64,000 bases of DNA from contig NC_058338.1 in NCBI RefSeq assembly GCF_905475395.1, forward strand, positions 91,993,435 through 92,057,434, in the 5' to 3' direction. The notes beneath the pieces were generated by a model. That model made no database searches. It saw only the letters and a program-made list of their open reading frames with translations, and was not told the DNA's origin. Source of the stretch: Chrysoperla carnea. Taxonomy: Eukaryota > Arthropoda > Insecta > Neuroptera > Chrysopidae. Below, in pieces: positions 1 through 12,677 of the stretch (within the stretch, counting starts at the first letter, position 1; the number at the start of each line of letters is the position of its first letter). A program made the position numbers and the translations under genes.

Positions 1-1793
1 TTTGATTTTAAAGCTTAAAACTTGAGAAAAATTAATAAAAGTTTTATGTAAATGGTAAAACATTTTTAAAAGCACTTATTGGCAAAAAAATCAACATTTA
101 TTACGACTTCTTCATGTACCATCATGTAAAAAGGGCTGTTTTTAATAATTAATTTATCGTAAACCGTAAAGAGAAGCGACTTGTAATTTATACAGAAGGT
201 GTATTAAATACTCATTAATTGACACACAAAATTTCAGTTTTATGGTATTACTTTCGTTTTGATATCGAAACACCTTAATTCAATAATTCCGAACATGTTA
301 TATTTCCAATTTAACCATAAATTTTGTAGATCTTAAAAAAACCACAAGTGCTCTGATTGTAATAAAATTTAGCGCCTTCGATTATCTTTCGTCGAATCCG
401 ATGCTATTTTATTCGTTAAAAATTATCGAATTAATTTTTTTTTTAAGCGAAGATTAAAGTTTTATTATCGTAGATCTGATTTTAACGCGTACTGTTAAAT
501 TTATTCGAATTAGAAATATATGGTGAAACTTTTTTTATAAGAAATTTATCGATCAAAATATTTCTTAAATCGCCGTCCAAAATATGTGTTCTTTTATGAT
601 TATATAAAAACAATTTCCTAACAATAAAATTATGTCTTCCATATTCCATGGTTTCAAAATTTCAATATTTATCATAGTTTCCTTCATAATCGAACAGATT
701 TATTAATATATTCGAAAAATTTGTTATTATTATTTGATTTTTTATTCATAAAAAAGGAAGTAACATCCAGAAAATTTATATTTCAGTTGTTGCTTACTCT
801 AAAAGAAGTTAGAATAATGCGTCTTTATCTTTAAATATTAGAACAAGTAAAAAGCCTCAAATATTTGTGAAATAGGCTAATAAAGCCTTTTTGAAACACT
901 CCCCGAAGTTTTTGGGATAATTACGCTAAAAAAATAAAACTCCTCACTTTTATTTGTAAGTTTGTCTGGTCTCAGGCGATGTTTTTGGTATAATTCGCCC
1001 GCCCCGATTGGTAATGACGATTAAAATTTTGACCCACTCCTCGTTTTACCAAGAATCGATGCTAAAGGGTTCACCTCGTAGTCTTGGTGAAACACTACGA
1101 ATTCTAGACTGCCCCAATAAATAATTAAATTTTAGGAAATATCAACAATTTAAGAAAAGTTTTAAGACGTTAAATTTGTTGAAATTCACCTCCTCCCTCG
1201 TAAATCCGCGCTACGCTTAGTAATATCAACCCTCCCCCTGTTTGTGTGACTATTTTTGTTGTTTGGTTTATTTATAATGCGAAAACTGAGTCTGCAACTG
1301 ACTCAGACGCATAAATAACTGATTTTGCTAAATTAGTTAAATGTTTTTCTTTTTTTTTTATACTCATATGTTGTGCATATCCTGACTTGACTAAAAATGG
1401 CGTCGTTATTCCAACTCTTACTAGAGAAAGGAAAGTAATTGTCTGAAGTTTTATTAACGAATATAATTTTATTCTCTGTTATAAAATCCTAATAATGATT
1501 GTAACGAATTGTAATATTTAATTTATATTAAAAATTTGTAATCTTTTATAATTTGTAAATGGTTGTATTTTTGAATAAAAAAATTATTTAAGTTATTTTT
1601 TTAAAAAGAAAATAAAAAACTAATTGAAACTTATAAAAATCCTTTTTATTTATTATTTTGAGTAATCTTTTTTAAATATTTCTTGCGTCTGTGAGTCTCT
1701 AGGAATAGTATTCAAGGAAAAAAAGTAGTCAAATATTTGCTGATGGTGTATTACTTACTAACTTACTTCTATTCGTAGCGAAATCACTATATA
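1..1793. other. AT-rich intergenic DNA
   Basis: No open reading frame with domain character, no RNA gene and no complete transposon was recognised here. The stretch is AT-rich with homopolymer runs. I see nothing that supports a functional annotation. Confidence 0.5.
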
Positions 1794-2633
1794 CAGTGGA
1801 ACTTGGTTCAGTGGGACCTGAATTAATGAGAATACTCCATAACTGGAACTCATGCTGAGGTCCCAAAACTTTGGCACTTAATTACCTCTGTTAGTGAGAC
1901 GAAGCAAATCTCTATATCTAAAATTGGATCTTTCGATTTTATCGTCATAATTAACTCTACTACTAAGGCAGCGAGCGATTTTATATGAATTAACCCCTGT
2001 AACTGTGAACAGAGATAACATCGTTTTGTTTGTTTACTTACTTATTCTTATTCTACTCGCAAATTCCGCACTTAACTAATTTTGAGTCTTAATGACATTT
2101 TTCCCAGTTTTAGTTTTTACTATCTATACGGATGCTTATTTGAAAAATGCCGAAACGAAGGCTCAAATCGTTATCAGTACGTGAAAAACTGCAGTTAATA
2201 TTCGTTTATGCATGTGGGAAGATACTCGGTGAAGTCTGTGTCGAATTTATTGTGCGAAAAATTACTCTTTGTAGAATAATTCAGAATAAAGATAAAATTT
2301 AATCACAATGTTCTGAAGGATAAGGAAAACTAAAACGTGTGCGTTTATCAGAATATCCTGAACTTGAATAGTGTTTGCTAACATGGGTCAAGCACCTTCT
2401 TTACAAAAACGTTTCGGTAAGTGGACCGATGATTAAAGAAAAGTCACAAGATTTGGGGCGAAGGCTCGGTATTCATAATTTTTGTAGCAGCAATGATATT
2501 GATAATACGTTTTATTTAATAATCACACCTCTATAACTGAAATAACCTGTATTCTGACCTCAATTAATGGAACCCTCTGTATATGAGACATAATTTATTT
2601 ATACCTGACGTTTCACTTAACAAGGTTCCACTG
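1794..2633 (+). mobile_element. Decayed pogo/Tigger-type DNA transposon
   Basis: The element starts CAGTGGAAC and ends GTTCCACTG. A TA dinucleotide lies on each side (1792-1793 and 2634-2635), as in Tc1/mariner/pogo insertions. Inside is a broken transposase. An ATG at 2147 opens a 51-codon segment (stop at 2300-2302) that reads like the N-terminal helix-turn-helix of pogo/CENP-B proteins, beginning MPKRRLKSLSVREKLQL. After stops and shifts, a second segment (about 2335-2500) contains the string VSGPMIKEKSQDLGRRLG, which resembles the CENP-B-type second DNA-binding domain. No DDE catalytic domain was seen, and at about 840 bp the copy is internally deleted. It cannot be autonomous. Confidence 0.75.
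2147..2302 (+). pseudogene. Pogo transposase N-terminal fragment
   Basis: This is a 51-residue remnant of the psq/CENP-B-like helix-turn-helix of a pogo-family transposase. The pattern K-x-L-S-x-R-E-K-L near the start and the R-I-I-Q-N-K-D-K near the end match that domain as known from the family. Related coding sequence continues downstream in broken form. It belongs to the element at 1794-2633 and has no independent function. Confidence 0.65.
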
Positions 2634-2636
2634 TAT

Positions 2637-2735
2637 AAGAGATTTCTACAAAGAATAACTTTTTTTTTGTAAACCTTATAATAAAAAGTTTTCCATATGT
2701 GGCCAAGTTAAGAAGCATCCTGTATATTTCATATA
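2637..2735. repeat. Dispersed repeat shared with 15840-15950
   Basis: The stretch from 'gagatttcta' to 'catcctgtatat' resembles about 15848-15945, including the shared run aaaaagttttc followed by atatgt-gccaa. It abuts the Tigger copy. The family is not identified. Confidence 0.45.
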
Positions 2736-3007
2736 AAACTGTCTTAATAAGAATATAATATACTTAAAAATATATAAAAGCTGGAAAATTTTATGTAGAG
2801 AAATATGTATGTGACATCTGAGATATCTGGTGAAAAATATTATTATATTTTAAGAAAATGTTTTTACAACACTTAAGTTTTTATTTCAAAGATAAGTAGT
2901 TTTTTTTTTTTTCGTATTTTTATGTACATTTTTTTCCTACACATTTTATGTCTTTACTAGAAACAGTTAAGACAAAATGGTTGGTATTTTAATATTTCTA
3001 TTTACAG

Positions 3008-3228
3008 AAATTTTACCATCAATATCATATTCAAGAACGCCACGTGGAAATCCACGTTTAGTTGTCAACGGTTTTGTATACGTTGTTAAAGGCAACTATG
3101 GTATGACAACATTTTGGACATGTCAAAAACGTGGCTACGGGTGTCGTGTTTCATGCAGTACTAAAAATGGTGCATTACGAATGAAATCTGGTCAAAGGCA
3201 TAATCATCCACCGCCTGATCTTATCTAA
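3008..3228 (+). CDS. FLYWCH zinc-finger 3'-terminal exon, mod(mdg4)-like (copy 1)
   Basis: This is a terminal coding exon. The acceptor AG is at 3006-3007 after a T-rich tract, the reading frame is open for 221 nt, and it stops at TAA 3226-3228. The protein is one FLYWCH zinc finger: a G-x-P-R-L-V-V-N-G-F-V-Y stretch, then F-W-T-C, Y-G-C and a closing H-N-H-P-P, giving the C..C..H.H zinc ligands. The exon enters with two bases of a split codon, exactly as copy 2 does. An AATAAA lies about 70 nt downstream. In insects such exons are alternative C-termini of BTB proteins at mod(mdg4)-like loci, joined by cis- or trans-splicing to common 5' exons. The common exons are not in this window, so the parent gene is inferred. 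The upstream in-frame ATG at 2977 lies in the intron and is probably not used. Confidence 0.8.
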
Positions 3229-4404
3229 ATCTAAATCTATATTTAGTTTTTTTTTTTTTTTGTATATAATTTATTTTTTTTGTATAATAATTAATTTATT
3301 AATAAAAATAATATTAATATTAATTAATCTAATTCTAATCTATTTAATCGCCTATCGAAATCTACGCACAAGCCTATATGCTTCTAATTTAATTTCACTT
3401 TGGAGCATAATTCACTTCACTCGATTAATCAACTAAATGGCAGATCTAAAACTTATATATACTCAAGAAGAAAATAATTTAGAACCAGAAAAATAACACT
3501 TATTTTGATAGTTCCATTTTACGCAACGCCTCGAAGCGCATTCTCTTAAAACACTCTAAAAGGTGTTTATCTTCAAATAAGCCTCCATAAACGTCGTCAC
3601 AATTGCTACTGTGGTCAAAATTGAATTATCGGCCTGCAAGAACCACAAATTAATCCACAATTCTGGCCCTTTTTTATTAGTTTTCTCAATCAAGCTCGTC
3701 TGAATTTTTGAGAAACTTTATCGTATTTTTAGCCCCGCTTTTTTAACGCTTTGTATGACATTTAGCCTTGTTTTCTTATAAATCTGATTCATTTTTAGTC
3801 TTTTCTAACATTTGGAACGAACTTTCTCTCGAAAAACAAATTTGGGGGGCGAAATTAACTAAACCAATCCGTATATTCTGGATATTGGAGAGATGGATAA
3901 AACCAAGGTCTGTAAACAAAAAAGTTAGATTCATTCCCATTTTCCCAATCGGTCGTACAGGCGAGGTCTATTACCCATATTTGACCGCCTTTTCCAAGAT
4001 GGCGGTGAAGGGGTTTATTTCCCGAATACGCAAAATCAGATTTAAAGTCTCCAAACAACCCCCTATTGAATAAATGAAAAAAAAATGTAGTGTCATAAAC
4101 TTTTGAATGACTCCTTACCCACCCCTAAAAAATTTTAACGGGCTTTAAAGTATATCGTTTTACAGCATTAACCGTAGTTTGAGAAATAGTTTTGTTTGTT
4201 TTACAGTTTTCATTTCGAAAACAAAAAGTGTAATTAAAATTTTTTTGAAATATTTTGTGAAATTCCGACACACAAGATTTGTTGCATGTTTTCTAAATTA
4301 TCCTAAAAGTTGAGTAATTTTAGATAAAATTCTGTATTTTTTTTTTAAATTAAAATTTATAATTTGAAAGCAAAAGTATATAAAAAATATTTTATTTGTT
4401 TCAG

Positions 4405-4625
4405 ACAATTCATCACCATATTTAATAAAAACTTCGAAAGGTTTCTCACGTTTAATAGTTGAAGGATATGCATTTAGTATTAAAAGTCGTTACAATACAA
4501 CAATCTTTTGGAATTGCTGCAATAAAGGACGTGGTTGTAAAGTTACATGTTCCACGAAAAATGGTATGTTACGCATGAAATATGGACAGGAGCATACGCA
4601 TCCACCGAATGCGCATGAACAATAA
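4405..4625 (+). CDS. FLYWCH zinc-finger 3'-terminal exon, mod(mdg4)-like (copy 2)
   Basis: This is a second terminal exon, also exactly 221 nt from its acceptor (AG 4403-4404, after tttgtttc) to the TAA at 4623-4625, and in the same splice phase as copy 1. It encodes a FLYWCH finger: G-F-S-R-L-I-V-E-G-Y-A-F, then F-W-N-C, G-C-K-V-T-C-S-T-K-N-G and H-T-H-P-P. The segment C-S-T-K-N-G-x-L-R-M-K-x-G-Q is shared with copy 1, so the two are paralogous exons made by tandem duplication. AATAAA motifs follow at about 4725-4745. The role inferred from mod(mdg4) biology is to give a BTB-domain chromatin protein an alternative DNA- or protein-binding C-terminus. No start codon is expected in this exon. 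Confidence 0.82.
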
Positions 4626-4892
4626 TTTAAAAAAATTTTTCCCTCCATAAAGAAAAATTCAAACACAATCAACAATATTTTGTAAAAAGAAAATGCTGTT
4701 CCAAAATAACTCAGGAGGTAAAAATAAAGAAAAAAATAAAAATAAAAACTTCAATATTATTCGTCATTGTGTTAAATAAAAAAAATTATTTTATTTTGTT
4801 TGGTTCAATAAAATTATAGAGAATGGTTATAAAATCGGCAAAATTGATGAAAACAGTTTTTAGTTTTTAAGTTATGATTGTATTTACTTCAG

Positions 4893-5099
4893 AATTTGTC
4901 ATAAATAAAATTGGAAAAGGATTGACATTAATTTCCTTACTCTTGGACAAAGAGTATTCATACCGACATTATGAGGCAATTTTAAAACGAAAAAAGTCGA
5001 GAATATGCTTATCTAAAATCGACAACATACACCGGCTGCGGCAGGCAGTGCCATAGGTACGGTTGCAAGGCTATCTGCTCCACCCAAAGCGAGGCGTAA
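4893..5099 (+). pseudogene. Frameshifted third FLYWCH exon
   Basis: After a possible acceptor (AG 4891-4892, tttacttcag) the frame used by copies 1 and 2 opens with a weak FLYWCH start (G-K-G-L-T-L-I, then E-Y-S-Y). The cysteine half appears only in another frame, at about 5027-5096: T-G-C-G-R-Q-C-H-R-Y-G-C-K-A-I-C-S-T, followed by TAA at 5097-5099. The Y-G-C-K-x-x-C-S-T core matches the two intact exons. The tryptophan is replaced and the H-x-H end is missing. It lies 268 bp downstream of copy 2 in the same orientation. It is most likely a dead duplicate; sequencing error is less likely because the C-terminus is also lost. Confidence 0.5.
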
Positions 5100-7635
5100 A
5101 TATTTATGGCCGCATTCAGTCTCCGTAAATTCTTCAATATAGCTAAACGTTGTTCTAAAAAGATAATCTTCCCAGAGCTCTGACTGCGGCAAACAGACAA
5201 CCTAGTAAGCGATCTCTAAGTGCAGACGTACAATTCGAATATCCCCTTACTAAAAGTTTCATAAAAAGAGATCTGCTTCAGTATGAAAATGGCGATGTTC
5301 GACGGCTTTTTCTAAAAAGAGAATTCATTAAATCTATATACATTTGGAAGAGAGTCCATTAAATCTATATACACGTTACTTTTATTCCAGCTTGGAATTA
5401 TTTCTATATGCCTTCACGCCGGGAGGCTCCTATAACATTCGAGAATGTTTTAGAAAGATATTTAAGGGGTGTTCTGGTCTAGAAGCCTAAATTGTAGGCA
5501 TTTTTCAAACTAAGTTTAAAAAAAAATTGAAAAACATTTTTGCAGCCAATTTTTTCATATTATATTAATTGACATTTTAAAAATACAAAATGAAAATTGT
5601 AAAAAAAAGTAAAGATGTCGTTATCGTCTGAACTTCGGTCAAAAAAAAGGAAAATTTACAAAATGGTGTCAAAATGAAAAAGAAAAAAATTCATTTTAAC
5701 CCCTTTTTTACATTTTGGATTTATTTAAAATAGAACTGGACAGAGGAACTCGGATAATAATATTACCCACTTTGGATTAATCAGCCATCCTAGATCCATA
5801 CATTGGGTCTTCTTCTACTTCATATGCAATGTTTTGTGATTTCTGCTAACCGAGCTGTTTTGCATTCTTTTGAAGCAGCAAGAGCTCACTGTACAGAGAG
5901 ATCAATTTGAGTTTCGTTACCAGAAAACTCGCTGTATCTCCGAAAATAATTCAATTTTTTTAAAATTCGTTTAAGGACATATTCAAAGGATCCAACCTTT
6001 AAAAATATGCAAAAAAAAAAATCGTTTTCTTCAAATTTCTAGACCAGAATACTGTTTTTAAATAACCATGCGCCAACAGTGCATATAAGATAGATATTAT
6101 TCTTTCTTCTCAGGCGGCCTTTCTATTAAATGCTTTAACCTTTTAACCATTCTTTGAAAGGATAAAATACATATAAAATGCCTTAAAAAGCAAGGACTTC
6201 TTCATTTAGAAAAGGCCATCGACTACAGTCGACATTTTTTTATTAACTACGTACATATTTTAATTTTCATTTAATTTGTAAAAACTGTCCCAATAAAAAC
6301 ACACACACAAAATCAATCATGTTTTTTTATTGAGGCATTTTTTATTTATAAATAAATCACAGATGTCTATAATAAACTTAAATCGCTTATTTTTATTATA
6401 ACAATCATCAATGAATGGGAAATACGTATAAAAACCAAAATAGATTGTAATTAGAATATTATATAGAACTGTTTCTGTCGCGATTTAAGTTTAAGTTAGA
6501 CATTTGGAAGAACATTTTCAAATAATAGTGACCTTTTATATAGTTTTATACGATTTATTAAAATTAAGTAAATGATGCAAAGACGACGTAATAAGCTTAG
6601 GATATTATATATATTTTTTTATTTTAATTCAAATCGAATTTCATCAAAATAGTTAATAAATTTTATAATCAATCTGTATAAAATATTGTAGATACCATCG
6701 TTTTAAAAACGTTGAAGTTTTATTTTAAGTAAATTTTATATTTGAACATAATTTATATTATGTTTAAGAGAAAGCTAAATAAGCTGTTCTTACGATTCAT
6801 TCTGAATTATTTATGGATAAGACAAGTGAAATTTACAAAGATGAAAAACTCCCGATACCCTTTTCGGATACGGAATCCTAAACATGCACTTGAAACATAT
6901 CTAAGCACACTTTCCATTAAATTACCTTTTTCCTTAAAGCCGTCTCTACACTAAACCGATTTTGAGGATCATCGCCTATTTTTTAGTTGTTCCGGGTACG
7001 GAACTAAACTCGCACTTGAACCGTAGCTAAAAACACTCTCCATTAAATTACCTTTCAAACAAAACAAAAAAATTTTTTAATCGGTTCGTCCGTTTAGGCG
7101 CTACGCTGCCACAGACAGGCAGACACACATTCATAGCGGTCAAAGTTATAAGACCCCTTTTTTTTAGTTCGGGGCTACTAAATATTGCACTGTCAAAAAA
7201 TTATTGAGAATTTTTAAAAGGAGGTGGAAAAACTATCCTCATTTTTGTTTACTATGCTGAGTTTAGTGCGTCTTAATGTTCCTGATGGTCTAAGAAAGGC
7301 GAACAAATAATAATTTTTGAAATCGGAGCTGTTCCACCACTTTTCCACCTTTAATGATATTTTCCGGCTTATACGTCATAGGCAGTTGAATTGACTCAAA
7401 TTTTCCATAAGTAGTTCAGAATTAGTGGCAAGAACATAACGAAACCAAGACCAAAAGTACAATTTTAATTTGTTTTTCTTTGAACTCAATTAATTTTTTT
7501 TTTTTACAAAATGTATTCAAAGGTATTTGTTAGTTTTTAAAGAAAATAGTATATAATAAAAAATAAAATAAATTTTTTTGTTTTTTAGCGTAGAAACAAA
7601 AAAAATAAATATATATATATAAATATATACCTATG
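5100..7635. other. Gene-free stretch with repeat fragments
   Basis: No gene recognised. It contains a fragment (about 5195-5325) of the TTAA-ended element described at 13835-14883, and at about 6960-7170 a stretch ending in the 'ccacagacaggcagacacac' motif seen in tails of insect LINE/RTE-like repeats. The rest is AT-rich sequence without visible coding. Confidence 0.5.
5195..5325 (+). repeat. Fragment of the TTAA-ended DNA element family
   Basis: The strings 'gcgatctctaa', 'aaaagagatctgcttca' and 'ttcgacggctttttctaaaa' recur in the same order at about 14068-14265, inside the full-length copy at 13835-14883. No ends are preserved here. Confidence 0.65.
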
Positions 7636-8284
7636 TATAGTGTGTTCCATTTCAATCTCCTCAGCTAAATTTTTTTTGCAACAAAAAAGTCTTCGGAAAA
7701 AATGACCCAAGTAAAAATTTTTCTAATTAAAGTGGGTCGTCTTTCACAGGTCTCAAATTTCACCTTGAGTTTCAGGATCTTTGCAAATTCAACTAATGTA
7801 GGAAAATAGTAAAAGATACAGAAAATTTTTTTAATTAGAAAGTTATTCTTTAAACAGGACGAGTCGTGAGGATGCACTGAACTCCAGGAGTGTCTTTTAC
7901 ACATGAAAATAATGTAAAAAAACCCAAATATTGTCATTATATGATTTTGTTTTCAAGAACCCGACAAGCAGAGGTTTCTGTTTGTCACGGTTTTCGTTGA
8001 AATAACCTAACAAGTTGTACTGTACAAAATTTCCTTTAATAAAGTACAAGAGATGCAATTGAAAATCTTGTCTCCTCCCACCGAAAAAAAAAACGAAATC
8101 GGATAACAAGATTTGGCCTTTTTTACATTGTATTCACGTGTACAAGACTCCTGAAGTTCGATGCATTCCTCAAGACTCACCCTGTATAACAGAACAAACA
8201 AAAATCTATTGGAAACATTTTCTTTTTTAAAAAGCTTTATCACAGAAAAATTTAGCTGATGAGATTAAAATGGATCACTTTATA
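7636..8284. mobile_element. Inverted-repeat element, ends tatagtgtgttcc / ggatcacttta
   Basis: The left end (about 7636-7675) and right end (about 8245-8284) are imperfect reverse complements over about 40 nt. On the left is ccatttcaatctcctcagct; on the right is agctgatgagattaaaatgg. The ends resemble those of the element at 21235-21487. No transposase is visible; it is a probable non-autonomous DNA element. Confidence 0.6.
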
Positions 8285-8960
8285 TAGCAGACAGGATTAT
8301 TAAGGATAATTAAAAAAAAATGAATATGCCTTATATTTTGTCTTTCTACAAAAAAAAAAGTAATAAAAGAATAAATTTTTTATAAATGCCACACAAAAAC
8401 CATCCAAACTTTTTTTCCCCTTGAAATATTTTTGTGCAATCCACACACAATAAACTAATTATATTAGGAACTTGATAAAATAATTTTTAGATGAAAACAA
8501 ATTGAAGAAACCAATTTTTGTTACCAATATTTTTCATATCAAATATAAAAGAGCTTTAAAATGTTTTTTTTTTCTTTTTTGGAAAAATTCATGATGTATA
8601 ATTTTGGCATAATTTTCAAAGTAGAATATACAGAACTGATTGGATTTATATGACGTAATTTTTTTAGATTTAAGTTAATTTGATAATTTTTTTTTTGTCG
8701 AAAACTGTCATTGTATTTAAAATTATGATTAGGTAGTTTTATAGAGTGTCTAGCGATCGAAAAAAACGTATCAGGTAAATTATGCGTAATACGAAAACCC
8801 CCTAAATTAATTGATTTTCAAGCGACTTGAAAATTAAATTCAAAATTTCCAGACATTATCTTCGGCATTCAATTTTTATTTTAGATTTCCCCATAAAGCA
8901 TCTTCTTTGAAGAAAAATTCAGCTGCCATTTTTAAATTGAAACACTATGTATATTTTTGT

Positions 8961-9673
8961 TTAAGAGATTATATCCAGTAGCGAGCACAGAGTTTTTTTT
9001 GGGAAGACCGTTTATTTTACATAAATTTAAAAAACGTTTACAAATAAGACATTTCTTTAATTTTAAGATCCCATTGTGCGATTTCAAAAATTTAATATGG
9101 TACTGCTTCTGTAGGCCATTTTCTGGTTTCCAAAAAAAAATGTCCGGCGGTGAGGACCATATTTCTGATTTGGATTATCCAAAATGAAAAAATCTAGAGA
9201 AGTTCTTTAGTCGATAGATGAATTTATCATGAATTTATGAACAGGTATTTATCGAAGGAATAGTCAAAATTATGATTTTTGACAAATTGGCAGCTTCCAA
9301 AAAAAAATCAAAATTCTTCAAAAATTTTCAATTTTCAAACTTCAAAGTGGTCCGAAGTATCGAAATAATTTTCAGAAATCTTATTCCTTCGATTTATACC
9401 TGGGGTAATATCTAAGAAAAATGTGTAAAAATTCGATACCGATCGGTCGAACCGTTTCGGAGAAATTTTGCTCACCGACTTTGAAAACGATGTTTCGAGA
9501 AAAATGCGTTTAAAGTTTCAAAAGACTTTGTTTAGAGTTTTGATGCCTTTATCTTCGTGAATATTTTTCGGATTAAATTTAAAATTTTCGTAGAATATAC
9601 TTAAATATATGTACATTTCGGAAATGCAAAAAAATCGATTCTTTGAAAATTCTAACTGGATATAACCCCTTAA
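8961..9673. mobile_element. TTAA-ended non-autonomous DNA element (short copy)
   Basis: Begins TTAAGAGATTATATCCAGTA and ends AACTGGATATAACCCCTTAA, an imperfect inverted repeat of about 20 nt bounded by TTAA. The body is related to 13835-14883: both contain 'atgtccggcggtgag' and 'gatttggattatccaaaatg' or close variants. This copy lacks the stretch corresponding to about 14030-14370, so it is a deletion derivative. No coding capacity seen. Confidence 0.75.
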
Positions 9674-12600
9674 CAGAAATCGTGGGCAAAATTGGTGAGT
9701 ATAATAAATCGCTAGATACTTTTGTGAAGAATTTATTTTGGTGCATAAATTTTTACGACAAAAGGAACAGGGTATTTTTGTAAGGGCATTGGAAATTAGA
9801 AAGACTGTTAAATTGTAAGAAAAGTTGGGTCTCGTAATTTATAATTTTTCGAATTCGGGGGATTAATTTATGATTTTTAATTGTAAAAAAAATGTAAATA
9901 CGTCTTTAATTTTATTTAAAAATTATACGTTTTTTTGGAAATTATGCCAAAGAAAAATGCAAATTAAGTAAGCTGTCAACTAGATTCTATTTAAAATTAA
10001 GAACTTTTTAAGGATATTTTTTTTATGAGTTAATCCTTATTTTTTATTAAATTATTTTTTAAAAAGCAATTTATAAGAGCCAAATTTTCGTGAATATTTA
10101 TATTAGATAAAAAATATATATATTTTATTTTTTAATTTACAAAAACAACGTTTATCACCAAATATTAATTTATTAAATTAAAAAAAAAGTCGAAACAAAT
10201 TCGTTAAATTATTTAAGTAAATTCATTAAATTTTAATTATTAATTTATTTTCGACGAAAAAATATTTTTGATGTTGACAGGATAGGAATATTTTGTAAGT
10301 TCTGTAAAAAAAAATTATAATTTATAAAAAAAAAAAAAAAAAAATACTGAAGAAATCATAGACTTACTTTATCTTCCATTAGGTCAGTTGATATAGCGAT
10401 TAGCGTGTAATTTCAAATTTAATTAAATTCTTCCCAAAACTCACAAAAATGTGAAAAAAAATAATGCTTTTAAAATTAGTTTTATAATGCTACAAACTGT
10501 AAAAATTGAGAATAGTCAATTTTAATCTGATTTTTGATCTTATGATTGTTACAAGAAATACAAAATTATAGTTGCCTCTGTTTTTGAAACATATCGGCTA
10601 AAGCTTAAAAATATACAACTCAAAAGTATAGGGCTTGCTATCGGATTTCGGGAAAAACATTCGTCAAATAATGGATGTACTGTGTAATGTAATGTCATGT
10701 GTTTTAAAAAATCTTACCATTTGGTTATGTGGGGGGGGGGGGGTAAATATATTCTTTCGTAAGATTTTATGAGTTTAAATTTAATATTAGAAATCATTTA
10801 TGCACTTCGCGAACTGAAGTGTCTGTGCTAAAGAATAAAAAGTTTTAATTAACGTCAAACTCTGAGTTTTAGTGTAACTGATCCTTTTCTAACAACATTT
10901 TATTATTCGACAAAACTAAATTGAATCTTACGTAAGATGGGGGAGGGGAATTCGAAAAATCCTTTGTATGTTTACGTGAGAGGGAGGGGGCTTCCCCTTA
11001 TGAAGATTTTAATTAAATTTAAAAAAAAAAAGAAGAACCGAGATAATAACTGATCTAATCCAATTATTGTAATTTACCTTATTTTACGATTTAAATAGTT
11101 TATATTTATTTAATTTTTTTTTTATTTTTCAAATATTTTGTTTTTTTCTTTTCGATAATAATTTAAAAAATTTCTAGTTCAGTAAGTTTAGTGTGAAAAA
11201 TTTGTAAAACTGTAATTTATTTTTTTTAAATAAATCATAAATGTGTGTGCATCGTTTTAATGTTTGACTTTAAAAAAAAAATACTGTGATAAAGCTTCGT
11301 CTCACTGCTATTAATAGAGCATTTGTTGGTATGACGGCCTGGTTGGTTTGAAAATTAGTGGAAATGTCTCCAAAGCAAAATAACTATGGGCACGCATTAA
11401 TATTTAATAAGGTTCCAAAGAAAAATAATAATAATTTGAATATTAATGCGACCATAACATCGAAAATAATTAGATTAACGTTAGGTCGCAATGACTTGTA
11501 AGAAATCGTTGCCATGGTTCGGATTGTGGCGGCTGTGTAAAGATGAAATATGATGGGAAACTATATATTTTCTCAAATGCATTTAAGTATAGGTAGAGTA
11601 AGTATACATCAGTCTTTCTCAAAGTGGGCGATAACGCCCGCTTGTGGGCGCTATAGGTCTACAGGGGCGGTAAAGCTAATTTGAATAGAATGAATGTAAT
11701 AGGATAAGACTTAAATAACACGCTTTAGGGCGCTGAAAAATAATTGATTCTCGCTTATCTTTGAAATCAGCCCCCCAAAGTGTGTTATATAAATCTTAAC
11801 CTATTGCATTTATCCTATACAAATTAGCTTTACCTGTGGTATACACTTTTGCAATATTTTAGATAGATGCGGATTAAGAAATTTTGGGCCCGTAGGAAGT
11901 TTTAAAAATTACCATCCTCTGTAATAAAAATATATTTTTTATAGTTCTTTAGTTTCAAGACCTTTTTTTATAGTTCTTTAGTTTCAAGTTATTTATTTTT
12001 TAGAACCTGTATAATGGCTTTGATTATTCGGGGAAGTTTTCCACTGTATTTAGCAAAAATTATGGTATTTTGTAGTATTTTGCCATGCTGAAGGAAAATA
12101 AAAAAATGTATAATTAATTTTTTTTAATATTCTGATACTTACAAAATGCTTTGTCCGGAACTATTGACTGCCTGACTGACGGATCAACGCACAGATTAAA
12201 CCGCGGATCGTATAGGCCTGAAACTTGGATGGTGTGTTCTTTGTATTATGTAGGCATCCGATAAAAAAGGATTTTTCGAAATTCTACTCTAAAAGGGGGG
12301 GGGGGGGTGAAAAACTAGGGCAAAGTTGGTATGGAATATGATTCATTGATCCAATCTACTTCAAATTTTACAAAAACATTCATTGATGGAAAACTTATTT
12401 CGTATTTTATTGAAACTCATCGCCTAACGGAGTATAAAGTTATTTTATGGGTGATTTGCATAGAAATTGATATTCGTCATTTTTGAATTTTCATCTGTAG
12501 AAAGTTACATTATCAGTGAGTATAATGGGCTAAATTTTATTTTCATAAAATTAAAATCCATAAAATTGTGAACAAAAAGGAGGATAGGTGAGGGCTATAA

Positions 12601-12677
12601 TACGGTAGTCTTTGAAGTTGAAATTGTTCCAGCAAGGCAGGCGGGTATATGCTAATTATTAAATTAAAAAAAAATAT
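9674..12677. other. Gene-free, repeat-rich stretch
   Basis: No gene recognised. It holds long A/T runs, a G14 homopolymer ending about 10742, a hAT-like remnant at about 11610-11850, and sequence at about 12170-12650 (gtatggcct, 'gaggataggtgagggctataatacggtagtc') that has a diverged relative at about 55090-55210. Confidence 0.5.
11610..11850. mobile_element. hAT-like inverted-repeat remnant
   Basis: Starts with 'cagtctttctcaaagtgggcg', typical of hAT terminal repeats. Internal segments are inverted relative to each other: 'ggtaaagctaatttgaata' at about 11669 against 'acaaattagctttacc' at about 11819. The right terminus is degraded. No transposase remains. Confidence 0.5.

Noticed and set aside
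3768-4073. 101-codon + strand open frame between the FLYWCH exons
   Set aside because: It shows no recognisable domain, overlaps an open frame on the other strand, and lies in sequence resembling old repeat DNA.
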